In this document: positions 34,809-45,924 of the stretch, piece after piece
Layout of the letters: each line of letters begins with the position of its first letter
How positions within the stretch are numbered: the first letter of the stretch is position 1
The notes under the pieces: model-generated
The model's input: the letters and a program-made list of their open reading frames with translations, nothing else
The model's database searches: none
Told to the model about the DNA's origin: nothing
Position numbers and translations under genes: made by a program
Assembly (NCBI GenBank): GCA_024138015.1
Contig: JAMXBB010000011.1
Location: 36,843,007 to 36,907,006 of the forward strand
Origin: Lumnitzera littorea
Lineage: Eukaryota; Streptophyta; Magnoliopsida; Myrtales; Combretaceae
Length of the DNA stretch: 64,000 nucleotides
Reading direction: 5' to 3'

Positions 34809-37259
34809 TATTGAGTCTTATTTTGATTTCTTTAATTTAACTTATATTAAGTCCAGCTTGCTTAATATAAGTTACTCAACATTTAAACTAAGGAAATATT
34901 TTTTTAAAAAAAATTTTAAAATTGGAGTTGCCAACCAGTTCAACTGGTAAAAAATGAAATTAAGGTTTTCGGATGGAAAAACTCTAATTTGACTACTAGT
35001 CTGCGAATATTCTAAAAAAAATGATTTTTAGAAAATTAAAAAAAAAAAAAAAACCAGATTCAGAGGCTAATCTATTAAGACTAAGTTGCCATGTAAAAGC
35101 TAAAGAAAAATTGATAGGCTTTATTTTTATAATTTTCTAAAAAATACTAAGAATATATTGAAATATACAAAATATAACTAAAATGATTTTTTTATATTTT
35201 TTATTATGAATTTCTAAGAAAATGGGAAATTTTTTTTTTATATGGTTGCCTTGAAGGTGCCTATGTAACCGCTAATCGGGATCAAATCGACTGTAGTTCT
35301 CTTTTTATAAAATATTTAGTGGGTGGATTATTTTTATTTCAAAAACCGAGTTAGGTTTTCCTTTGTTTAACAATTTATTATTATTTTAGAAAAAAACCTA
35401 GGAAATCTAATTTCACTGAATTAAAGAAAAACCCTAACTAACTTAATCTTTTTGAAAAATTCAGTTAAAATTTTTTTATTTTGTAAAAACAGTACGTGTT
35501 AAAAGATATCTTTTTTAAATCCTACATGCAAAATCTATTAAGATACGCTTTGGATACATATTTTCATGCATATCTTTTCCAATTCTTAACCATAAGATAC
35601 ATTAAAATACAATCTAGATACATATCTTAATTTAGATACGTATGATCATACGTATCTTTTTTAAAATCTCAACCGCAAGATACGTTGAAGAGACGATCTA
35701 GTTACATATTTTTTCTAAATCTCAACTGTAAGATACGTATCTCTATACGTATTTTTTAAAAAAATCTAAACCGCAAGATATATATTTCGTACATATCTTT
35801 TCTAAATCCTAATTACAAGATACACTAAAGATACGTTTATTTTTTCAGAAAACACGATTTTACTATAAACGCAATTTAACTAAATTTCATAGAAAACTGG
35901 AATTATTTAGAAAAAATATAGAAAATGAAAATAAAATAAATAATAAAAAAACCGACACTTGAACAAAAATAGATTAGTAAAAAAAATAATAATAAAACTA
36001 ACTAATAAAATAAATAACTAATAAACAAAAAATAATAATTTTTTACCTAAATCGTTCGAGTTACATGCGATCGTCATGTTCAGGAGCGTCGGTGTGTCGT
36101 GCTCGTACTTGTGTGCAACGTATCCTTATAGGATGATTATGTGTGCAACGTTGATTTTGGATTGTATGGTGTTGTGTTGAATCAAGTAAATGTATGTGCA
36201 GGCGATAGTGGGGGAATTGTTGCGTGGCTGATCGGGCGTGGAGTTGGACTTCAGAGTGGATCTGTACAGTATTGTGTGGGATTTATTTGATCAGGGGCAT
36301 GTGATCAACAGTTGCGGCGTGTCCTTGTTGGTTAAAAGCAGGGACGTTTGCATGAAGTGAGATGGCGGCTGTTGTTGATTTTGGATTATGTTAGGGGTTA
36401 TTTGAGTTTGCGTTGTAGTCAGTGATATGAGTTAATCGTAGTCGTGGGCTTGTGCATGTATCCAAGCAATGAGTGTAGTATGTCCATGAGCATGGCAAGG
36501 ACTTGGATTCTGGTCAAGAACAAGTGTGTTGTGACTGTGGAAGGCAAAGGATTGTTCAAGTAGACATTGCAGGGGTTGTCAGCTTGTAATTGGTGATGTT
36601 GGCATGTATTAGTGAATTTAGGGTGTTAGTTGAGGATTGGATTTCGTTAAGGGAGTATCAGCGTGTGTGGGAGATCATTGCTTGTGGAGATTGGAACGTG
36701 GCATGGAGTGTTTTTTATGGGCGTTCGATCAATAAGGGGTTAGCATAGGATTGTGGCTTTGGCTGAAGTTAGGGAGTTAGATTTCGACATACGTGACTCT
36801 AGCTTGACAAATTGAAATTATTTTAAAAAAACCCAATTCTCTGATGACTTAAAAATTTATTAAATTAATCCCATACCATTGTCCGGTTTGATCTTAAACG
36901 ATCAAATGCGACTCGGCTCGACATGACACGACTCAACTCGATTCGATTTGAATTGATATGATTTAACTTGATTGGACTCGACTTGATATGATTGGATTGG
37001 ACTTGACTCAATACAATTCGACTTGACTTGATTCGATTCATCTTGACTAGACTTGATTCAATACGATACGATTTGACTCGATATGACTCGACTCAATATA
37101 ACTTGACTCGATACAACTTGACTTGACTCGATTCTTTTTTTTTTTTCATTTTTCCTTTTTATTTTTATTTTATTTTTTTACTATTTTCTTATTTTTTGTT
37201 TTGTTAACCTGGCTTAATTAATAATGAAAATGAAAATGGCAAAAAATGAGGTGTCTACA
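34809..37259 (-). mobile_element. T3 5' LTR (minus), promoter deleted
   Basis: 2,451 bp, TGTAGACACCTCATTTTTT...GACTCAATA on the minus strand. Collinear with 17,597-20,579 except for a deletion of about 520 bp near 36,805, which removes the equivalent of about 19,560-20,081 including the TATA box. It carries the same two minisatellites (35,505-35,845 and 36,905-37,132). Confidence 0.75.
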
Positions 37260-40200
37260 GGTGTTAAGGTCAATTGCTTAGTGAGTAACCTTTCTACTCT
37301 ACATAAAGCAATATCAAGCAAGTCCTTATTTAAGTGTATGAATGTATGGTTAAGCATATGCAGTGCAACAATTTATACAGTCGGCCGGTAACTACATATA
37401 GTACGGTATTGATGCCCACTGTTGCTTAGGTTAGAAAGTATTTTGGCATGTTAGGACCCAAGTATCTATGTCCAACACAAAGTCTCTTGTTATTAATATC
37501 ACTTTTAGCAATAGACATGGCATGGCCTCAAGCAGAAGGCAGCACTCCCTGGAGCTAAGTAATTCCTAAAGGTTGAGGTAAGAATATATCATACGAAATA
37601 CATCATACAAAGTACAATATGGATCTAGCTAGGCATGATCCCTGATTTTACTGTATGATGTTGATGCCCTTAACATCATTTTATAAGATGCAATCTATGT
37701 TCGAGTTAATTAAGGGTTAAATATTTATTAGTTTTGATTCATGGGCGACTAATCAATTATATACAAACACTCCAAGATCCTAAGTTTTAATGTAGCAAGT
37801 AGATAATATTCATGTTAACTTAAGATAGTTTGCAAGCAAGGTTAATCATATCAAACACATATAAATTCCCCTTTGCCCCAACATGCAATAATTTCAGTTA
37901 TTAGATATAATTAAGTACCTTGCTAACTATAAGCATAAACAAGTAGAGTAGGGGGGGTGGTATACTCATTCGACTATGATGCTTAGCAGTCCTAGTAATC
38001 CTCTATCGTGTCCAAGTCAAACTCCTCATCCCTTAAAGAAGATAATTTAAGGTTTATGAGAATTCTATTTGCATTAGTCAACTAGGCTTACCGCTTGCTA
38101 ACCCGAAGTTAGTTGTTTTTGTAATTCAGACATATCTTTTTCGTTTTAACTTTGTTTTTAGTGATCTTATAGTCGTTTTCATCATTTTTGAATGTTCTTT
38201 CATTTGGTATTTTTTTTTTTAAGTTTCTAGGTTAGTAAGTTTTCGGTTTAGGCCCTATAAGGTCGTGGGCCCAAATGGAGAGTTGGGTCACTTAGGATTC
38301 AGGCCTAGTTCTGGGCCTTGAGCTTGGTTTTTGACTTTGAGCTTTATACTTATGAATTTAGGCTTTCTTTTAGGTATTTTAAATGGGTTTTTTCTGCCCA
38401 ACACTTTAAAATTTTAAAGTGGGCCTTGGTGATACTCCTATAGGTCCAAAAGAGCCTTTTCACTAAGTTTAAGGCTTTAAATCACTAAAAGGCCTATGGG
38501 GGGTATCCTGGATGAGCCTTTGGGTTTAATGGGCCTCTTAAATAACTCTTCTTAAGCCTTTTATCCTAGGTTTTAGATCTGGTCATTTAGTTACATAGGC
38601 TTTAAAGTTGGTTCTTTTAGGCTTTTTATGTCTAGATCACTATTTAGGGTCTTAAGCTCAAGCCCACTTATCTTTTAGACTTAAGCCAAACATTGAACTT
38701 AAGTTTAGCCCATTTTTAATATGGTTACAGATCTTTTCATTATGGTTCTTGGGGTTATTAACACCATTCTTAAGCCTATAATCACTAATTAAGCTAGTTT
38801 AAGGCTTTAACCATACTTTAACCTACTTAACTTGATTAATTAAGTCCTAAACCCTACTCTTAACACTAAATAAACATGTCATTAAGTTAATAAATAAGAA
38901 TTTCCAGATTTGGTGGGTCATGAAAGTAATAGCCAAGATTTGTTCCTAGGGTCCAATCTTCCATTTTTCATGCAATACTTTATTTTTATGATGTTTCTAC
39001 TAATCTAAAACCATAATCACTTCATAAAAGTGTTTGGAAATGTATGTAAGAGGACATATATGGGGTGGCATGCAAGAGAAATAAGGATCCTATCAACCAA
39101 CTTGATGATTTTCTACTAAAACTTACACTACTTTATTTATTACTGTTATAACTTTTACTAAAAGTGGTTTTTCTTGTACTAACCTTTGTTAACCTTCTTA
39201 AAACACCTTAGAACTTCTAGGGATTTGCTATAAAATAAGTTTCAACAAAGAAAAACATTAATATCTAACATTATCTTACAAGAAAACTAAGGAAAACCTA
39301 ACCTAATTTCTTACTAGAGTAAAGTATGGAAGGCCTCCCTTTGTGGTTGTGTGCCATGAGCTTGAGTGTGGGTGTGGGTATAAGTGTGTATGTGTGGACC
39401 AACAAAGGGGACATGTGTGGGTGGTGTAGGGCTTGGTGGCAGTGGTTTTGGCATGGTGGTGGTGGCGACAAAGTGGCTGGCGGTATAGTGTGTTGGTGTG
39501 GCTAAGAGGAGAAGAAGAAGGGGATTTTTATATTTGATTTTTGAGTGAGTGTTTGAGAGTGTTTAAGGTTTGAGAAAACATAAATGAGGGAGGGAAGGGG
39601 AGTGGCCAGTTGTGAGGAATAGGGGGAGAGAAGGGGATAAACTTTGATTGTTTAGGAAATCAAGGACAAGGTATAAAACGGAGACTATGTACCTTATATG
39701 CTTCTTGCTAAATTGGGTAAGATCTTATCCCCTTAAGGTACAAGATATTTCAAAAGGGGATTAAGAGTTTGTCTTATGGTCCTTAATCATGTTTAACTTG
39801 TAGCTAATCGAGATGTAATTGGGTTGGTTAAGAATTAGGGTTTGATTAGGGTAATTGATGGTAATTAGGCATGATTAGGCTAATTAAGTGCAATTAGGGT
39901 TTTGTTGGACTTTAACACTATACTTTAGCTAATGCCTTACATGTGTGCTTAGGGTTTCCTTAGGGTTTGGTGTTCATTTATAGTAATTTGATCTGCGTAA
40001 GAGCTCGAAAGTTAGGGCTTGAATCACTTAGTGTTATTAATCACTTGTATTGATTGATTCAATCTTATTATTAGCGTTTATTAGTGACATTAAGGTATAT
40101 TATTGCTTATTTAGGGTTAGATGATCATTTTAGGGTTTCGCCATCATTCTAGGGTTTTTCAAGTATTAGAATTCTTGCTCATTTAGTTAGGATTTTAGGG

Positions 40201-40348
40201 CTTACTTCAATTAGGGTTCTGCTTGAACACTTAGGGTTTGATTCTTTTACCTAAGTTTTATTATTATGTTTAGGTGGTTTTAGGGACTATCTAAGGACTC
40301 CTTCATCCGATTCCACTTATGGGTTATTGAAATTTCATAGGGCTTATA
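37260..40348 (-). mobile_element. X solo LTR, 5' piece (minus)
   Basis: Continues the LTR broken by T3 at 17,596. It matches 42,602-45,670 in opposite orientation: GTTACTCACTAAGCAATTG, GACTATGATGC...CCTAGTAATCCTC, a GGCCC-rich stretch at 38,230-38,700, a GT-rich (CCACC on the sense strand) patch at 39,340-39,520 and telo-boxes at 39,830-40,240. Sense-strand start TATAAGCCCTATGAAATTTC (TG decayed to TA). hAT sequence resumes directly after. Confidence 0.7.
39830..40240 (-). promoter_or_regulatory. Telo-box array in the X LTR U3
   Basis: About six AAACCCTAA motifs (TTAGGGTTT on the plus strand) in 410 bp, plus near-matches. Telo-boxes are known plant promoter elements bound by TRB/telomere-repeat-binding factors. 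Confidence 0.6.
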
Positions 40349-41850
40349 GGATGTCCGTATGTGGTAAGTAGCAAAATTGCACATGATGTTAACCTTGTCA
40401 CTTGTTTCAGGAATATTTTGGCATCTCTAGCTTTAACGGTGTCATTTGAACTAGCTTTTAGCTCAGGTGGTCAAGTCCTTAGCCTTTATCACCTTCGGCT
40501 TAAAGCTAAAATCTTCAAATGATGCTCAAAAGAGAAGACAACAAGGTGTAGAATCCATTTTTGGTCGTGAAGAAGATGATGAAGCTATGAGGTCATTCGA
40601 TGCCGTGGAAAGTGAAAGGGAAATGAGATGGATTGATGATAAGGATGAGGATGATTGATTGGAACATATTTTGATTACTTCTAAGAGAGTAATTCATTTT
40701 GCCGTTTATATAATATATTAGGGGTTTTAATTTTCAGGTATGTTGGCTTACTTACTTAGTATTAAATTAATATGACTTAAATATAATTTAAGCACTTATG
40801 CTAAAGTACATCAAAAGATTAATTAGATCATCTCCTATAGGCAAAGACAATTGTTTCAAAATCAAGATGGAGATATCTTGGACCTTGTGGTAGATGAGTA
40901 GGGTCTTTATTAAAGCGTATTGATGGGCGTAGCATGTTGGTTCTTTGGCTCACATATCCATCATTTAACAATTTAAATTTGTGACCACATATTTGTAAAC
41001 TCAAGTCATTTTGTTTTAAGGAATTGCTTAGTACTTTTAATGAACTTATAGAGCTGTATTTAGTATAAATCAATAAGATTAAGTAATTTAAGTTGATTTT
41101 GTTTTAACAATCTAATTAGTTATTATATTTAACTAGTTTGATTCAGATAAATAGTGTTACTTAAAGGAATTAATTAATTCAAATTTTTATTTCAATAAAT
41201 CTATCTAAATAAATTAAGTGTATTAAATCATTCATTTAGGTTTCACTCAACTTATTCAAATTAAAGCAAACAAATTGGTTAAGTGAAATGATATAAAGAA
41301 ATTACAATAATTACTATATTTTTTGCTTGTTTTCTCTGTTTATTAAAAACTAAAATTACTTACTGGTAAATTGAAAAAAAAAAGAACTAATTAAACAAAT
41401 AAATTAATACATTAAATACCTCACTTAATTAAAACTAGTTAAAATACCATTTTTATTTAAATTTCTAAAAAAAAAAAGGATTTCTAATCCATATTCTTAT
41501 CCTATAATGAATAGAAACTAATTAGATTAGATTGAAGAGGATAGAGAGTCCGTTAATAAGTATACCTGTCTCCGAGTTATCCATTCTTTTCTTACCTAAT
41601 GTGTTAACCACGCACTTTTGTGCTCTTACCTAGGCAATCCACTAACCTTATTGTGCTTGGCGTGCCCAAGCTCAAACTTACCTATGTCTGTGTCTTTTAT
41701 ATTTTTTTTACGTGCCTGTACTTGGATAGCCTATGGAATGGGCCTAATTGTGCTTATGCTTGTGTGCTCGGCCCTACTTCTATGCCTATGTTGTGTAAAG
41801 GAACATCCTTCTTTAGAAGACCAAAAGCAAAGTAGCTCATAGGCTTCAAG
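40349..41850 (+). pseudogene. hAT transposase relic 1, C-terminal segment and 3' end
   Basis: Resumes the relic broken at 17,131. 40,412-40,522 reads NILASLALTVSFELAFSSGG then QVLSLYHLRLKAKIFK, matching the hAT C-terminal dimerisation pattern (RDILAIP-STVASE-AFS-GGRV). A frameshift later, 40,560-40,657 gives an acidic tail (REEDDEAM, IDDKDEDD) before a stop. 40,660-41,850 matches 51,200-52,248 in opposite orientation; its end (41,590-41,800) has repeated GTGCTT/TGTGCC motifs like hAT subterminal repeats. Terminal inverted repeats and an 8-bp target duplication were not located. Confidence 0.7.
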
Positions 41851-42601
41851 AAACTCCCGACGAAGCATGATGAACTAAGCTACGATAGCTGAACACAAAT
41901 ACTAAGAATCGCATTAGTTAAACTCTTCACTACACCGAACAACTCATTTGTTTATTTTCTTTCCTTAATGTATTGGTGACCCTTGTTATGTGAAGGTAGA
42001 CGAACTCCAGCAAACTCTACAGTGGAGCTACAAACACTATGACCAAACTAGGTAAGCTTCTAAGTTAATTGACAGCTTGTTTGCAATGATTTATATAAGG
42101 TACTTAACATTTTGTCCTTCATTTATCCGCTTGCCATTTTCAATTATGCAAAGATAAAACTTCGATGAATTTCGATTATGGAATAACTTAACCACTTAAA
42201 TAGTTCTAAGCAGCCAAATGTTACAAATTCCTTGAGGTAGGTCACCTAACCCAGGAGTGATTCCAACCTTGATGATTGCTAGAAGAATTAAATACAAGAA
42301 ATAAAATTAGTTATATCCATTTGAGATCACATAGATCCCTAAAGAATCTATAGGTGCTACATCAAACTCAACACTTTATCGATGAATTTATAAAAGTTTC
42401 TTAGCATTTTTTTAACGTTTTATAGATTTAAAGATAAATTTTTAACCAATCAAAATTTAATAAAATGATAATAAAAGAAAAAATAATAGCTTTTAGAATT
42501 GCTTTAGCAAGTAACTTCTTAGAATTTTGTGAAGAAAGCATTGAAGGAGATCCATGTTCCTTGTAATGGGGTATTTGGGCTAAATAACACCTAATGTACA
42601 C
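41851..42601. other. Spacer between hAT relic 1 and an X-type LTR; nothing recognised
   Basis: AT-rich, no open frame with recognisable content and no clear internal match to other parts of the window. Confidence 0.4.
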
Positions 42602-45600
42602 TGCAAAACCTTGCGGGTTTTAGTAACCAAAAGCTGGATAAAAGAGTCACTAGATAATCCTTAGAACTACTCAAATATAATGACAAAACCCTAAATAAAA
42701 GGAGTTAAACCCCAACTAACAAGTTGAAAAAAACTTTAGAGGAGGTAAAACCTTAAAACCCTAACTATAAGTGTAAAACCCTAAAAACCCTTATACTCAA
42801 GAAACCTTAGAATGATAACAAGACCTTAAAAAGACTATCAAACCCCAATCAGATAACGAAAAACCCTAACACGATGAAGAAGCCCTAATCATATGGTTAG
42901 ATTGATTATTAAAAATAATCGAATTCACTAATCACCTAAAACCCTAAGTTTTTAGCACATATGTGATATAATAACTATAAATGGATACCAAAACCCTAGG
43001 TATACGTAGAGCACTTAGACTAATTGAAGTGAAGTAATAAAATATTACAAAACCCTAAACTTACCCTAATTACACTTAGCTAGCCTAATTATACTTAATC
43101 ACACTAATTACCTTAAGTAAACCCTAATCTATAACTAACCTTCATTACATCTTAATTAACAACAAGTCAAAAACAATTAAGGACTAACGTACAATGTAAT
43201 AATGGGTATAAAAAATATTGTGTAATTTAAGGGGATGAGATCTTTCTCCATTTGGCCATAAAGCAAATAAGTACACGGTCCTAAAAGAAGCTATGTCCTT
43301 TATTTCTGATAATATACACATTATCCTCTCTCTCTCTCTCCTTCTTGTAGCACTGACCTCCCCCCTCTTGTTCACTCCCTTTCTTTTGTTCTAAAAAACC
43401 TCTAAAAAAAAAAAAAAATCACTCAATACTCTACTCCAAAGGCTCCCTCTTTTACCACCATATACCCTTTATGCCAAGCCCTCCAACTCCACCACCACTC
43501 TACCAAATCCACTACCACCAAAAGCCACACTACACACACATACACCCCTTCACCGCTAACCAACATCTACTCTACCACTATACCTTAAAACCATCGGCCA
43601 CCCTTGAAAAAGGAGAGTAACACCCCAACCTCTAGTAAGGTCTTTACACTTAGTTTTCTTGTTTTTTCCTTAAGATTCATGTTGGTATCTTACACTCTAT
43701 GGACTTGTATCTTACATCCATGTCTTAGAAGTTTAAGATGTTGTAGTAAAGAACAAGCTTAGGTAGTGAAAGAGGCAGACCCTTTAGCTAGAGTTTTAGC
43801 ACTAACATGAAATGAAGTTAGGTGTCTTGTTAAGATTTAGAGTAAAATCAATAAGAAAAACCCTAAACCCTTACTTACCTAAGTATGCTACCCCCTAAAA
43901 GACCCTTACTTTGCTTATAATCACCATATTATGTTATAACAATGGCCAAAAGTAAGTAAAATGTTGTTTTGATTAAGGAAAAATACCCTAAAACAAGTGT
44001 TGCAGGAAAAAGAAGGAGGAAACCCTAGGAAAACTTGTTGGCTGCCACTTTCATTAGGAGTTAAAATCCATAATTTTTTATTTATTAACCTAATGACATA
44101 TTTACTTAGTGTTATGTATGATTTAGGACTTAATTAACCAAGTTAAATAGGATAACTAAAGTAGCATAGTTAGTGATCAGAGATTTCAAAATGGTGTTAG
44201 AGGTTACCTTAATGATCAATACCAGATCTATAACCTTGGATAAAATGGACTAAACTTGAGGCCAATAGTGGGATTAAGCCTAAAAAGATAGGTAGGATTG
44301 GGCTTAAGGCCTTAAATTGCAAAATAAGCCTAAAAAGCCTTAAAAGACCCAAGATTAAGGCCCAATAGTTAAATGAACAGATCTGGACCCTATTTTAAAA
44401 GGCTCAAAAGGAGATGTATAAGAGGCCCGTTAAACCCTAAGGCCCAATCAAAACATCCTCTATAAACCCCTTAGTAAGTTGAGGCCTTAAACTTAAGAAA
44501 AGGGCCCGTTTAGGCCCATAAGAGCAATGATAAAGCCCAAGTTGGAAACTAAAAGTTTTAGATAGAAAAACCTCACTTAAAATACTTAAAAGGAAGCCTA
44601 ACTATTAAGTGTAAGGTCCAATACCAAAAACCTAGCTTAAAGCCCAAAACACTAAAGTGATCAAACCTGCATCTTGTGCTAAAGACATTAAAAGGCTCAA
44701 ATCGGAACCTTAACTACCCAAACACCAAAAATGACTGCACCAAATGAAAGAACACTCAAAAACAATAATAAACGACTACAAGATCATTAAAAATGGACTT
44801 AGAATGAGGAAGTTATGGCCAAAATACGAGAATGGCTAAGATAGGAAATTTAGGACAAGGAAGAGTAGAGGGTTAAGCATAAGTAGAATACTTATATGCC
44901 TTAATTATTTCTTCAGGTGATGTAGACCTTGAAATTGATGCAGTCGAGAATTACTAGAACTATTAGACTTCATGGTTGAGTGAGTACACTAACCTCTATC
45001 TTATTTTTGATTGTGCTTGTAATATAGCGTACTGATTAATCATATCTCTATAAACTATTATGCTTGGGGGGAAATTAGGGCATTTGTATGTGGATGTGTT
45101 GTTTATACTTGCATGCCAAAATACCTAATCTATTAAAACTAAGAATTTATTACTGCATTAGTAAATAAGGCTTCTAGAGTATCTATTATATATTTGGTTG
45201 ATCACTTGTAAACTAGAATAATAATTATTCGACGTTAATCTAAACCAGTCATGCATAGCATATTTCTACATTATTATGAAAGGGCATTAGCACTATGCAG
45301 CAGAGCGAAAGACCATGCATGTTAGATCCATTTTGGTATATGTTATTGTTACGTCATATGATATGTTCTTACCTTGACCTTTAGGATTTACGTAGCTTTG
45401 GAGAATGCCGCCCTCTGTTTAAGGTTAAGCTATGTCTACTACTTTGGGTTTACTAAGGAAGAGATTATGCTTATTTGAACAATAGATGTAGAGACCTGGG
45501 TCATAATGTGCCTGAATACTTCCTAACCAGGGCAATGGTGGGCATAAAATCGTGCTTTACATAGTTGTCGGTAGGTTTTATATGATGTATGCATCTCATA

Positions 45601-45924
45601 TGCTTGTTTGCATTGCATATGCATGTCTAATTAACTTGCTTGTTGGTAAGATAAGAATGTTACTCACTAAGCAGTTGTAGTTTACCCCCTTATAGTTTGT
45701 TGTTACAACAGGATCTTGGGTTGGTGTTAGGTCGTAAGATGCTTGAGATTAATAATATCAGCATGGGGATTATTAATGAGATGACGAGAGCATGGGTGGT
45801 CACTTATATGATATTTGGATTCTCTAAAATTATTTATATCTTTTATTATTTTGAGTACCATAGACTATTAGGTTCATTTTATTTTTGATCTGTAGGACTT
45901 AATTGGGTAATGTTTGACCTTGTT
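42602..45924 (+). mobile_element. X-type LTR (plus), 3' end truncated
   Basis: Opposite-orientation match of 37,260-40,348. It starts TGCAAAACCTTGCGGG and has telo-boxes (42,660-43,150), a TATA box at 43,207 (TATAAAAAA), a CCACCAC-rich leader (43,440-43,600), a GGCCC-rich middle (44,230-44,650), a GTTGAGTGAGTACAC motif (44,973) and GTTACTCACTAAGC (45,660). It breaks off at 45,924 about 265 bp after that motif, where a different LTR begins. Confidence 0.65.
42660..43150 (+). promoter_or_regulatory. Telo-box array in an X-type LTR U3
   Basis: Seven AAACCCTAA motifs and several one-off variants in under 500 bp, upstream of a TATA box at 43,207. Confidence 0.65.

Larger units (their letters stand above)
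17597..37259 (-). mobile_element. T3: gag-only Tat/Ogre-like retrotransposon (minus) with nested insertions
   Basis: 3' LTR 17,597-20,579, polypurine tract 20,580-20,593, minisatellite 22,040-23,080, 3' region to 24,725 plus 28,224-28,367, relic gag 31,832-32,870, G-rich leader, decayed PBS 34,804-34,787 and 5' LTR 34,809-37,259. Internal fragments interrupted by the solo LTRs rejoin in the same order as T1. As in T1 there is no sign of reverse transcriptase or integrase. The element lies inside the X LTR. Flanks GGGGG and GGTGT do not give a clean target duplication. Confidence 0.75.

Noticed and set aside
17597..37259. Target duplication for T3 (GGGGG versus GGTGT)
   Set aside because: Only 3 of 5 bases agree and the changes are not transitions; recorded as unproven although the insertion in X is clear from homology.
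40440..40475. TAGCTCAGGTGG as a tRNA gene or SINE start
   Set aside because: A perfect A-box by sequence, but it encodes part of the hAT dimerisation domain (AFSSGGQ) and no B box follows.
41618..41842. Two overlapping plus-strand frames of 71-74 codons resembling a membrane peptide
   Set aside because: They fall in the 3' subterminal part of hAT relic 1, and the inverted copy at 51,219-51,425 is not conserved as protein.
42650..43150. Interstitial telomere repeat
   Set aside because: AAACCCTAA motifs are dispersed with unrelated spacers rather than tandem; they are part of LTR U3 regions present in several copies.
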